DNA from: SLRI01 sp964402505
Lineage (GTDB): Bacteria; Pseudomonadota; Alphaproteobacteria; Geminicoccales; Geminicoccaceae
NCBI GenBank assembly: GCA_964402505.1
Contig: CAYOCP010000017.1
Span: 1 to 64,000 of the forward strand
DNA: 64,000 nucleotides
Reading direction: 5' to 3'
Position numbers and translations under genes: made by a program. The notes below the pieces were generated by a model. That model was not told where the DNA came from and searched no databases. It saw nothing but the letters and a program-made list of their open reading frames with translations. The first letter of the stretch is position 1, and every line of letters starts with the position of its first letter. Shown here piece after piece: positions 28,603 through 37,212 of this stretch.

Positions 28603-30378
28603 TCAAATCCCGTGTTGCTGCAACCAGAGCTCGAGCAGGGCCACCTGCCAGAGCTCGGAGCCGCGTAGCGGCGTGATGTGCGCCTTGGGGTTGGCGAGGA
28701 GCGCTTCCAGATAGGGCTTCTGGAAGAGCGAGCGCTCCCGGGCGGCCCTGGAGCCGAGCGCATCGCGGACCAGGGCAAGATAGGGCCCGTCCAGGTATTT
28801 GAGCGCCGGCACGGGAAAATAGCCCTTGGGCCGGTCGATCACCGCGGGCGGGATCACCTTGCGCGCCGCCTCCTTGAGCACGCCCTTGCCGCCGTGGGCC
28901 AGCTTGTGCTCGGCCGGGATGCGGGCCGCGAGCTCCACCAGCTCGTGGTCGAGAAAGGGAACGCGCGCCTCGAGCCCGTGCGCCATGGTCATGTTGTCGA
29001 CGCGCTTGACCGGGTCGTCGACCAGCATGACCGTCGTATCGAGGCGAAGGGCCTTGTCGATCGGATCGTCGGCGCCGGGCAGCGCCATGGCCTCTCGGAT
29101 GAAATCCAGGGCCGCGTCGTCCGGGGTCAGGTAGTCGGACGACAGATGGGATTCGAGCCTCGCCCGGTCGCGATCGAGGAAGACGGCGGCATAATCGCCG
29201 ACCACGTCGTTGGAGGAGGCGAGCGGCGGGTACCAGTGATAGCCCGCGAAGACCTCGTCGGCCCCCTGCCCGCTCTGCACCACCTTGATGTGCTTCGCCA
29301 CCTCGCGCGAGAGCAGGAAGAAGCCGACATTGTCGTAGGAGACCATGGGCTCCGACATGGCGGCGATGGTGGCCGGCAGGGCGTCGATCAGCTCGGCCGA
29401 GGGCACGAAGATCTTGTGGTGCCGGGTGGCGTATTCCTCGGCGATCAGGTCGGAGTAGCGGAACTCGTCGCCCTTCTCGCCATGCGCCTCCTCGAAGCCG
29501 ATCGAGAAGGTGTTGAGGCCCTTCTGCCCCCGTTCGGCCAGAAGGCCCACGATGACGCTCGAATCGACGCCGCCCGAGAGCAGCACGCCGACCGGCACGT
29601 CGGCCACCATGCGCCGCTCGATGGCCGTGCGGAGCGCCTCGAGCACGCGGTCACGCCATTCCTCGAACGGCCGCTCGATGTCCTCGCGGCTGCGGTGGAA
29701 GTCGAGGCGCCAGTAGACCCGCTCCCTCGACGTGCCGTCGGCCTCGATGGTCCTGACGGTCGCCGGGGGCAGCTTCCGCACGCCGGCGAGTATGGTGCGT
29801 GGCGGCGGCACGACGGCATGAAAGCTCATGTAGTGGGCGAGGCCGACGCGGTCGATCGAGGTGTCCACCCCGCCCGCGGCGAGCAGGGCCGGCAGGGACG
29901 AGGCGAAGCGGAGGAGGCCTCCCCTTTCCGCGAGGTAGAGCGGCTTGATGCCGAAGCGGTCGCGGGCGAGGACGACGCGGCCCGAATCCCGCTCCTGGAT
30001 GGCGAGGGCGAACATGCCCTTGAAGCGCTCGAAGCACGCCGAGCCCCAGGCGTGATACGCCTTCAGGACGACCTCGGTGTCGCCGGTCGAGAAGAAGCCA
30101 TAGCCCAGGCTCTCGAGCTCCGCCTTGAGCGCCGGGTAGTTGTAGATGCAGCCGTTGAAGGCGATGGAGAGGCCGAGGGCGCTGTCCGTCATCGGCTGTG
30201 CGGAGGCCTCGGAGAGATCGATGATCTTGAGCCGGCGGTGGCCGAGGCCGGCGCCGTCGCGGAGCAGGACTCCGGACCCGTCGGGGCCGCGCGGCGCCAT
30301 CACCGCCATCATCCGCTCGAGGGCGGCGGGCGAGGCATCGCCCCCATCGAAGCGGATCTCTCCGCAGATGCCACACAT
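28603..30378 (-). CDS. asnO: N-acetylglutaminylglutamine amidotransferase (AsnO)
   Basis: Asparagine-synthetase-like enzyme (591 aa) that amidates the C-terminus of N-acetylglutaminylglutamine to give NAGGN. The N-terminal class II glutaminase domain starts MCGICGE with catalytic Cys2. The C-terminal synthetase domain has the PP-loop LLSGGVDSSVIVGLL and the segment LEARVPFLDHELVELA. The ATG at 30378 is one base from a run of 100 N, so promoter and ribosome site cannot be seen; the MCG start is nevertheless diagnostic because the Cys must be residue 2. First visible gene of asnO-ngg-peptidase. Confidence 0.94.
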   Translation of the reverse strand: MCGICGEIRFDGGDASPAALERMMAVMAPRGPDGSGVLLRDGAGLGHRRLKIIDLSEASAQPMTDSALGLSIAFNGCIYNYPALKAELESLGYGFFSTGDTEVVLKAYHAWGSACFERFKGMFALAIQERDSGRVVLARDRFGIKPLYLAERGGLLRFASSLPALLAAGGVDTSIDRVGLAHYMSFHAVVPPPRTILAGVRKLPPATVRTIEADGTSRERVYWRLDFHRSREDIERPFEEWRDRVLEALRTAIERRMVADVPVGVLLSGGVDSSVIVGLLAERGQKGLNTFSIGFEEAHGEKGDEFRYSDLIAEEYATRHHKIFVPSAELIDALPATIAAMSEPMVSYDNVGFFLLSREVAKHIKVVQSGQGADEVFAGYHWYPPLASSNDVVGDYAAVFLDRDRARLESHLSSDYLTPDDAALDFIREAMALPGADDPIDKALRLDTTVMLVDDPVKRVDNMTMAHGLEARVPFLDHELVELAARIPAEHKLAHGGKGVLKEAARKVIPPAVIDRPKGYFPVPALKYLDGPYLALVRDALGSRAARERSLFQKPYLEALLANPKAHITPLRGSELWQVALLELWLQQHGI

Positions 30379-30379
30379 G

Positions 30380-30479
30380 NNNNNNNNNNNNNNNNNNNNN
30401 NNNNNNNNNNNNNNNNNNNNNNNNNNNNNNNNNNNNNNNNNNNNNNNNNNNNNNNNNNNNNNNNNNNNNNNNNNNNNNN
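30380..30479. other. Assembly gap (100 N)
   Basis: Exactly 100 undetermined bases, the conventional spacer for a scaffold gap of unknown true length. It hides the promoter of asnO and the 5' part of the RTX gene. The relative order and distance of the two sides are therefore not certain. Confidence 0.99.
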
Positions 30480-32948
30480 GACAAGTACTCGGCGAGCGGC
30501 GGCATGGATGCCGTCTGGAGCTTCAGCGACGACGACACGGTCTTCGCCGGTCCCGGCAACGATGCGGTGGCCGGCGGAGGCGGCGACGACAGCATCGCCG
30601 GCGGCAGCGGCGACGACGTCATCGACAGCGACGCCGATTTCGAGGAGACGCCCCAGGGCTTTCCCTCCGGCTTCATGGAGGCGAGCGGCTGGGGCGACGA
30701 CACGGTCTATGGTGACGGGTTCGACTGGCCCTACACCACGGACGGGGTCCGGTTCTGGGACATCACGGACGGCTATGGCGGGGCCGATCCGGGCAACGAC
30801 ATCATCGTCACGCGCCGGGGCTCGGACACCATCCATGCCGGGGCCGGCGACGATATGGTCGATCCGGGCCCGCGCGGCTACGGGGACGCCGACATCGTCG
30901 AGACCGGCACCGGCGCCGATGCCGTGTTCTTCAGCCTGGCGTCGGATTCGGGCGATCCGCTAGAGGACATCTGGACCAAGTACCGCACCAGCTACATTCA
31001 GGATGCCGCCGACAAGATAGGCGAGAATTTCCTGATCGACGATATCGGCGAGTTCGAATCGGCCGTGGCCAAGGCCTTCAGCAGCGGCATGATGCTGGCC
31101 AAGGACGTTCTCGCCAGCACCGCCGTCGGCGATCTCTTGACCGGCCTCGTCAAGTTCTTCACCGAGATCCTGGAAGCCGGCCTCGAGCCCAAGCCCGGCA
31201 ACGAGGACATCCTCCTGATCACCGATTTCGATCCGAGCCAGGACGTCTTCTTCATCCCGGTCCAGGAGACGACCCTCGAGTTCACGCCGGGCTTTCTGGA
31301 CAGCACCGTCGACAAGAGCGTCAGCGGCTGGGGGCTGACGCTGAAGGACCATTCGGGCACGACCTATGCCGAGGTCTTCCTCGACAAGGGCTATCTGGCC
31401 GCTTTCGGCGTTGCCGATGCGGAGAGCCCGGGTGCGCTGGAGCTGCTCGACAACGTCGCGGCGACACGCTTCGTTCTGGACCAGGACGGCATCCAGAGCA
31501 GCGGCACGGTCAATCTGCTGAACGACGAGGCCATCACCATGGCGGCCGCGAGCGGCACGACGACCACCGCCTTCGGCGCCTTCGCACCCTCGGTCGTGGT
31601 CGATCCCTTCGGCGACTCGATCACGCTGGTCGGCGGCACCGGCATGGTCGATGCGCTCACGGTCAACGAGGTCTTCGCGGTCACCGATCCCGCCAGCGAG
31701 CTGAATACGGGGCCGACGCTGGTCAACGGGTTCGGCGGCGACGATCTCATCCATGGCGGCGCCGGTGTCGACACGCTCAATGGCGGCGACGGCAATGACA
31801 CCATCTACGGCAACCATCCGGACCAGCAGTCCAGCATCCAGGAGCCCGACAAGCTCTCGGGCGATGCCGGCAACGACAGCATCTACACGGGAATGAGCCA
31901 GGCAACGATCGATGGCGGCCCCGGCATCGACCTCTTGAGCTTCGCGCGATCGCCGATACCGGTGACGGCGAGCCTCGGCGACGGCTCCGGCTTCGACGGC
32001 ATCTATTCCTGGGATCATCGCAACTACGCGATCACCGCGATCGAGAATCTGAGCGGCTCGCCCTTCGCCGACCAACTCGTCGGCACGACCGGGCACAATC
32101 GCATCTCTGGCGGAGACGGCGGCGACCTTCTGGGCGGTGGCCCGGGCGACGACACGCTGCGGGGCGACGGCGGCGACGATCTTTTCTTCGAGGACGGCGG
32201 CAGCAATGTCTATCTCGGCGGTTCCGGCACGGACACGCTGGTGTTGCCGGAGGAGCGGTCGGCCTATGCGTTCGCCTTCGATTCGACGGAGGTGAAGATC
32301 CGCGGATCCGATGGCGAGACGCAACTGGTGAGCCACGACGTAGAGCAGGTGCGCTTCGGCGACGGGCAGCTCTTCCAGATGATCTTCGACCGGCCCGGCC
32401 TGATCGAGAAGATTGGCGATGTCCTCACATTCGATCAGCTCGAGGCGGGCCAGACGGTGCGGGACCAATATGGCGATCTCGGGGTGACCATCTCGAGCAG
32501 GGGCTTCGACGGGAATTTCGATCCCGACGTCAACGTTCCGATGGTCTTCGACAGCGCCCACCCGTCCGGCGACGACAGCGACCTCGCGACCTACTTCGAC
32601 GAGATGCTGCTCATCATCTCGCAGGACGGCGACAGCGGCAATCCGAGCGACAACCGGAACGGCGGCGACCTCGTCTTCGATTTCGAGACGCCGAGGGCCG
32701 TCACGAGCCTGACGCTGGTGGACGTTCTCGACGACGGGGGCGACGGCATCGGCGCCAAGATCTTCGCCTACGATGCCAGCGGCGGCCAGATCGGCGGCGA
32801 GGTCGATGTCGGCTGCGCGGGCAGCGGTTGCGAGGAGGGCAGCGGCGAGAACGCCGTTTCGGTGGTCGATCTGTCGTTCGCCGGCGTCTCGCAGCTCGTG
32901 GTCGAGCTCACCGGCAGCGGTGCCGTCGACAACCTCGTCATCGCCTGA
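30480..32948 (+). CDS. RTX calcium-binding protein, N-terminus lost in gap
   Basis: At least 822 aa remain in frame from the gap; the true start is not visible (an internal Met occurs at 30504). Two RTX blocks with glycine-aspartate nonapeptides are present, one at about residues 20-130 and another at about 410-580 (for example GGAGVDTLNGGDGNDTIYG). Between them lies a 270-residue non-repeat segment. After the second block comes a C-terminal beta-rich domain (about 640-822) with two Cys near VGCAGSGC. Such proteins are usually exported by type I secretion and fold on binding Ca2+. No secretion genes are adjacent, and the biochemical activity is unknown. Confidence 0.85.
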   Translation, partial: DKYSASGGMDAVWSFSDDDTVFAGPGNDAVAGGGGDDSIAGGSGDDVIDSDADFEETPQGFPSGFMEASGWGDDTVYGDGFDWPYTTDGVRFWDITDGYGGADPGNDIIVTRRGSDTIHAGAGDDMVDPGPRGYGDADIVETGTGADAVFFSLASDSGDPLEDIWTKYRTSYIQDAADKIGENFLIDDIGEFESAVAKAFSSGMMLAKDVLASTAVGDLLTGLVKFFTEILEAGLEPKPGNEDILLITDFDPSQDVFFIPVQETTLEFTPGFLDSTVDKSVSGWGLTLKDHSGTTYAEVFLDKGYLAAFGVADAESPGALELLDNVAATRFVLDQDGIQSSGTVNLLNDEAITMAAASGTTTTAFGAFAPSVVVDPFGDSITLVGGTGMVDALTVNEVFAVTDPASELNTGPTLVNGFGGDDLIHGGAGVDTLNGGDGNDTIYGNHPDQQSSIQEPDKLSGDAGNDSIYTGMSQATIDGGPGIDLLSFARSPIPVTASLGDGSGFDGIYSWDHRNYAITAIENLSGSPFADQLVGTTGHNRISGGDGGDLLGGGPGDDTLRGDGGDDLFFEDGGSNVYLGGSGTDTLVLPEERSAYAFAFDSTEVKIRGSDGETQLVSHDVEQVRFGDGQLFQMIFDRPGLIEKIGDVLTFDQLEAGQTVRDQYGDLGVTISSRGFDGNFDPDVNVPMVFDSAHPSGDDSDLATYFDEMLLIISQDGDSGNPSDNRNGGDLVFDFETPRAVTSLTLVDVLDDGGDGIGAKIFAYDASGGQIGGEVDVGCAGSGCEEGSGENAVSVVDLSFAGVSQLVVELTGSGAVDNLVIA

Positions 32949-32967
32949 AGACTCCTCGAACAGGCTC

Positions 32968-33930
32968 TCAGTGGATGGCCTGCGGCGCCACGCGCTGCAT
33001 GACGAGGGCGACGATGGCGCCGAGGACGAGGGCCAGGACGGCCGAGGCCAGGGCGGCGGTCAGCCACGCGATGGCGGGGCCGATGGCGCCGAATGCGCCG
33101 CTCACCACCTCGCCGGCGTGGTGGACGATGGCGGCCGGAGCGTGCCAGCCCAGCTCCTCGAGCCCGTGCAGGATGATGCCGCCACCGACCCAGAGCATGG
33201 CGGCGGTGCCAAGGATGCTCAGGCCCTCGAGGAACCAGGGCATGACGCGGACGATGAAGCGGCCAAGCGGTCCGCTGACCGGTCCGTTGCGCTCGGCCAG
33301 AGCGAGGCCGGCATCGTCCGCCTTCACGATCAGGGCGACGACGCCGTAGACGCCGAGCGTGATGACGACGCCGATGATGCCGAGCACGATAGCGCGGGTG
33401 ACGAAGGGGCTCGCGGCGACGCTCGCGAGCGTCACCGCCATGATCTCGGCCGAGAGGATGAAATCGGTGCGGATGGCGCTCTTGACCCGCCTCGCCTCCT
33501 CGCTGCCGCCGCGCAGGGCGGCCGGCATGGGCGTGTCCTCCGGGCGCCCTGGCTTCTTCTTTGGATGGCCGTGCAGGCCGATGGCGCCGATGATTTTCTC
33601 CGCCCCCTCGAAAGAGAGGTAGAGCCCGCCTATCATCAGGAGCGGGGTGATGGCCCAGGGTGCCACGAGGCTGAGAAGGAGGGCCAGGGGCAGCAGGATG
33701 ATGAGCTTGTTCCTGAGCGAGCCCAGCGTGATCTTGGCGACGATCGGCAGCTCGCGCTCGGCGGCGAAGCCGACGAGGTAGCGGGGTGTGACGGCGGTGT
33801 CGTCGACCACGAGCCCGGCGGCCTTGGCCCCGGCCCGCGCCGCCTGCCCCGTCGCGTCGTCGATCGAGGCCGCGGCGACCTTGGCGATGCCCACCACATC
33901 GTCGATCAATCCGAGCAGGCCGACGCTCAT
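32968..33930 (-). CDS. DUF808 family membrane protein (YedI-like)
   Basis: A 320-aa inner-membrane protein. The N-terminal segment DDVVGIAKVAAASIDDATGQAARAGAKAAGLVVDD and the later KITLGSLRNKLIILLPLALLLS are hallmarks of DUF808. About seven hydrophobic helices follow, and a proline/lysine loop (KKKPGRPEDTP) sits midway. Function is not established. ATG 33930 has GGAGAGAAG directly upstream, so longer frames are rejected. It converges on the RTX gene and is divergent from the sugar dehydrogenase gene. Confidence 0.
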   Translation of the reverse strand: MSVGLLGLIDDVVGIAKVAAASIDDATGQAARAGAKAAGLVVDDTAVTPRYLVGFAAERELPIVAKITLGSLRNKLIILLPLALLLSLVAPWAITPLLMIGGLYLSFEGAEKIIGAIGLHGHPKKKPGRPEDTPMPAALRGGSEEARRVKSAIRTDFILSAEIMAVTLASVAASPFVTRAIVLGIIGVVITLGVYGVVALIVKADDAGLALAERNGPVSGPLGRFIVRVMPWFLEGLSILGTAAMLWVGGGIILHGLEELGWHAPAAIVHHAGEVVSGAFGAIGPAIAWLTAALASAVLALVLGAIVALVMQRVAPQAIH

Positions 33931-34108
33931 CTTCTCTCCAGGGTGGACGGCTGGGGATGCATCCGGGCGTGACCCCGGCATGGGGCCGCCGGGGGCAGAT
34001 GGCGCTTTCGCACGCCGCGGGCAAGGTTCGAGATGCAACCCCGAAGCGGGCGAGACGTTCCCGTGGCGCGGCGCCACAGGACGAGGCAACCGGAAGGGAC
34101 GGACGAAC

Positions 34109-35470
34109 ATGATCATGCAACGACCGCACCGCTTGGCCCCGCTGCTCCTCATGGGCTTCCTCGCCGGCTGCGGCGGTGGTGCGGGAGACCAGGCGCCGGG
34201 CGGGGTTGCCGCGGCGAGCGGAGGAGACATGATGCCGCGCGGCTTCGGCCCGAGCCCGACCCTGCCCGCGCCGGAGGAAAGCCTGCTGCCGACCGTCAAT
34301 ATCGCCCCGGCCGAGCGCTGGGAGGCGGGCCAGGGGCCGGTCCCGGCCGCGGGGCTCCGGGTGCAGCGCTTCGCCGACGGGCTCGACCATCCGCGCTGGC
34401 TCTACGTCCTGCCCAATGGCGACGTGCTGGTCGCCGAGACCAATGCGCCGAAGCGGCCGGACGAGGGCGGCGGCATCAGGGGCTTCGTGATGGGGCTGGT
34501 CATGGGGCGGGCCGGCGCCGGCGTGGCGAGCGCAGACCGGATCACGCTGCTGCGTGACGCGGACGGCGACGGTGTGGCCGAGACGCGCTCCGTCCTGCTC
34601 GAAGGTCTGCATTCGCCCTTCGGCATGGCGCTCGTGGGCGACACCCTCTACGTCGCCAATACGGACGGCATCCTGGGCTTTCCCTACCGGAAGGGGGAGA
34701 GGCGGATCGAGGCCGAAGGCGAGCTTCTGACGGAGCTTCCCGGCGGGCCGTTGAACCACCACTGGACGAAGAACATCGTCGTCGATCCGAAGGGCGAGGC
34801 GCTTTACGCCTCGGTCGGCTCGAACAGCAATATCGGCGAGAACGGCATGGACAAGGAGACGGGCCGTGCCGCGATCTGGCGGGTCGATCTCCAAAGCGGC
34901 GAGAAGCGGCTCTTCGCCTCTGGCCTGCGCAATCCCGTCGGCATGGCGTTCGAGCCCGAGTCCGGCGTGCTCTGGACCGTCGTCAACGAGCGCGACGAGA
35001 TCGGCGACGACCTGCCGCCGGACTACCTGACCAGCGTGCGGGACGGCGGCTTCTATGGCTGGCCGTACAGCTATTGGGGCGACCATGTGGACCCCCGGGT
35101 CGAGCCGCGGCGACCGGAGCTCGTGGCGAAGGCGATCGTGCCCGACTACGCCCTGGGCGCTCATACCGCGTCCCTGGGCCTCGCCTTCTCGAACGGCGCC
35201 GCTGCCCTGCCCGAATCCCTGGACGACGGCGCCTTCATCGGCCAGCACGGCTCCTGGAACCGCTCCGAGCTCGCGGGCTACGAGGTGATCTTCGTGCCGT
35301 TCGCCGAAGGCGAGCCCAAGGGCCCGCCGCGCGACGTGCTCACCGGCTTCGTCGACGACGAGGGCAACGCCCGGGGCCGCCCGGTCGGCGTGGCGATCGC
35401 CAGGGACGGCGCGCTCCTGGTGGCGGATGACGTGGGCAACGCCGTCTGGCGGGTGACCGCGGCCCGCTAG
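34109..35470 (+). CDS. PQQ-dependent sugar dehydrogenase-like lipoprotein
   Basis: A 453-aa periplasmic beta-propeller of the soluble glucose/L-sorbosone dehydrogenase family. The signal peptide ends in a lipobox (MGFLAGC, Cys21), so it is probably a lipoprotein. Propeller signatures include DHPRWLYVLPNGDVLVAET, NHHWTKNIVVDPKG, SGLRNPVGMAFEP and GQHGSWNRSELAGYEVIFVPF. The substrate cannot be deduced, and PQQ synthesis genes are not in the window. ATG 34109 is chosen; another ATG lies six bases later. Its TAG stop shares the sequence CTAG with the TAG stop of the convergent aspT1. Confidence 0.87.
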   Translation: MIMQRPHRLAPLLLMGFLAGCGGGAGDQAPGGVAAASGGDMMPRGFGPSPTLPAPEESLLPTVNIAPAERWEAGQGPVPAAGLRVQRFADGLDHPRWLYVLPNGDVLVAETNAPKRPDEGGGIRGFVMGLVMGRAGAGVASADRITLLRDADGDGVAETRSVLLEGLHSPFGMALVGDTLYVANTDGILGFPYRKGERRIEAEGELLTELPGGPLNHHWTKNIVVDPKGEALYASVGSNSNIGENGMDKETGRAAIWRVDLQSGEKRLFASGLRNPVGMAFEPESGVLWTVVNERDEIGDDLPPDYLTSVRDGGFYGWPYSYWGDHVDPRVEPRRPELVAKAIVPDYALGAHTASLGLAFSNGAAALPESLDDGAFIGQHGSWNRSELAGYEVIFVPFAEGEPKGPPRDVLTGFVDDEGNARGRPVGVAIARDGALLVADDVGNAVWRVTAAR

Positions 35471-37158
35471 GAGCCGAGCACGATCACGAGGACGGAGCCC
35501 CAGACTGCGAGCAGCACGTTGCCGATGGCGTAGCCCAGACCGTAGCCGAGCGTCGGCACCCGGCTTTCCGCGATCTCCTGCACCGCGGCCAGGGCCGGGG
35601 CCGAGGTGCCGGCACCACAGCATGTGCCGGCGAGCACACCCTCGTTCATCTTGAAGATCTTGCGGCCGACGAAGAGCGCGGCACCATGGGCGAGCACGAC
35701 CACGATAATGCTGACGATGACCAGGGCCGGCCCCGACGAGACGAGACCCTGAACGAAGCTCGGGCCGGCCGAGATGCCGACGCAGGCAATGAAGGCGCAC
35801 AGCCCGACCGAATCGAACAGCCACAAGGTCGCCTCCGGCACGAAGCCGAAGGTGCGCTTGATCGAGCGCAGCCAGCCTGCCACCAGCCCGCCGATCAGGA
35901 CGCCGACCGCGATGCCGAGGCCGAGCTCCAGCGCACCGAGCTTGAGCGCGGGAATGCCGAAGAGGCCACCCGCGACGATGAAGAGGGCGACATAGACCAT
36001 GTCCGTCGCCGAGGTCGGGCGATCGGGGTAGCCCAGAACCTCCGCGGCCTCCGCCACGTGCTGGCGCGAGCCCGCTATGGTCAGGACATCGCCCTTCTGG
36101 ACGACGAGCCCCGGATAGCTCGGCACCTCCTGGCCGGCCCGCAGCACGCGGCGCAGGAAGACCGCGCGCGCCTCCGGCATCCGGCGCAGGTCGCGAAGGC
36201 GTTTGCCGGCCAGCTCGCTGCTGGTGACGACGACGTCGATGATATCGACCGGCACGTCGAGCAGCCCCACGTCGTCGACCTCGGTGCCGATCTCGCCCGC
36301 GTGCTCGACGATGAACCCGCGCAACCCGGCGACGCAGACGATGTCGCCGGCCTCGAAGCGGGTGTCGGGCGCCACCTCGATGATCTCGTCCTCGCGGCGG
36401 AGCTGCTCGACATAGGCCTTGGCCTGGGGCGGCACGGTGGCTTCGACCTCCTTGACCGCCTTGCCGACCCATCGCTCGTCGAGGCGGAAGGCGCGGGCCT
36501 CGACCTCCCGTCGCGCCGACGCTGGCAACAGCCTGCCGCCGCCGGAGCTGGCACCGAGCTCCTCCTCCATCTCGGCGCAGGCATCCTTCAGCGAGCGCCC
36601 GAAGAAGCGGGGCGCCACTTGCGAATGCATGAGGATGGTGGCGATCACGCCGACCAGATAGGCGACGGCGAAGCCGGTCGCGATCTGGGCGTCGAAGAGC
36701 CTGGCCGCCTCGGCCGCGGGTCCGGTCTTGTGGAAGGCGTCGATGGCGACGCCGACGGTCGCCGATTCGGTCGCGGCACCGGCGAGCAACCCGGCGGCGA
36801 TGCCGAGATCGAGCCCGAGCAGGGGGGCGAGGAGGAGGACGACCGCGAGGGCCACGACGCAGAGCACGATCGTGACGGCGATCTGCGGCAGGGCCCTGGC
36901 ATTGAGGCTGCGGAAGAACTGCGGCCCGGTGCGATAGCCGATGGCGAAGAGGAAAAGGAGGAAGAAGGCCTGCTGGACGTCCTTCGAGACCACCACCCCG
37001 GTCTGCCCGATCAGCACGCCAGCGAGCAGGCAGCCGGTCACCGAGCCGAGGGTGAAGCTGCCGAAGCTGATCTTGCCGACGGCGTAGCCGATCGCCAGGG
37101 CGAGGAAGAGGGAGAGCTCCGGATGCTCGACGAAGGCGCCGACGACGCTCTCCACCAT
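35467..37158 (-). CDS. aspT: Aspartate:alanine antiporter family protein, paralogue 1
   Basis: A 563-aa integral membrane protein of the AAE (aspartate:alanine exchanger) family. Two membrane halves (about 1-190 and 385-563) flank a cytoplasmic part with two TrkA_C-like modules (about 200-370). Typical motifs are GCLLAGVLIGQTG, GAATESATVG and GTCCGAGTSAPALAAVQE. In Tetragenococcus AspT swaps external aspartate for alanine made by AspD, generating a proton motive force; the same role is inferred here from the adjacent aspD. ATG 37158 has GGGGGAG 9 nt upstream. It is the last gene of aspT2-aspD-aspT1, 54 nt after aspD. Confidence 0.88.
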   Translation of the reverse strand: MVESVVGAFVEHPELSLFLALAIGYAVGKISFGSFTLGSVTGCLLAGVLIGQTGVVVSKDVQQAFFLLFLFAIGYRTGPQFFRSLNARALPQIAVTIVLCVVALAVVLLLAPLLGLDLGIAAGLLAGAATESATVGVAIDAFHKTGPAAEAARLFDAQIATGFAVAYLVGVIATILMHSQVAPRFFGRSLKDACAEMEEELGASSGGGRLLPASARREVEARAFRLDERWVGKAVKEVEATVPPQAKAYVEQLRREDEIIEVAPDTRFEAGDIVCVAGLRGFIVEHAGEIGTEVDDVGLLDVPVDIIDVVVTSSELAGKRLRDLRRMPEARAVFLRRVLRAGQEVPSYPGLVVQKGDVLTIAGSRQHVAEAAEVLGYPDRPTSATDMVYVALFIVAGGLFGIPALKLGALELGLGIAVGVLIGGLVAGWLRSIKRTFGFVPEATLWLFDSVGLCAFIACVGISAGPSFVQGLVSSGPALVIVSIIVVVLAHGAALFVGRKIFKMNEGVLAGTCCGAGTSAPALAAVQEIAESRVPTLGYGLGYAIGNVLLAVWGSVLVIVLGS

Positions 37159-37212
37159 GTGGCCCAACTCCCCCTCTTCTTCTTGTCTTGTCGCCGGGCG
37201 CTGGCGCGCGGG

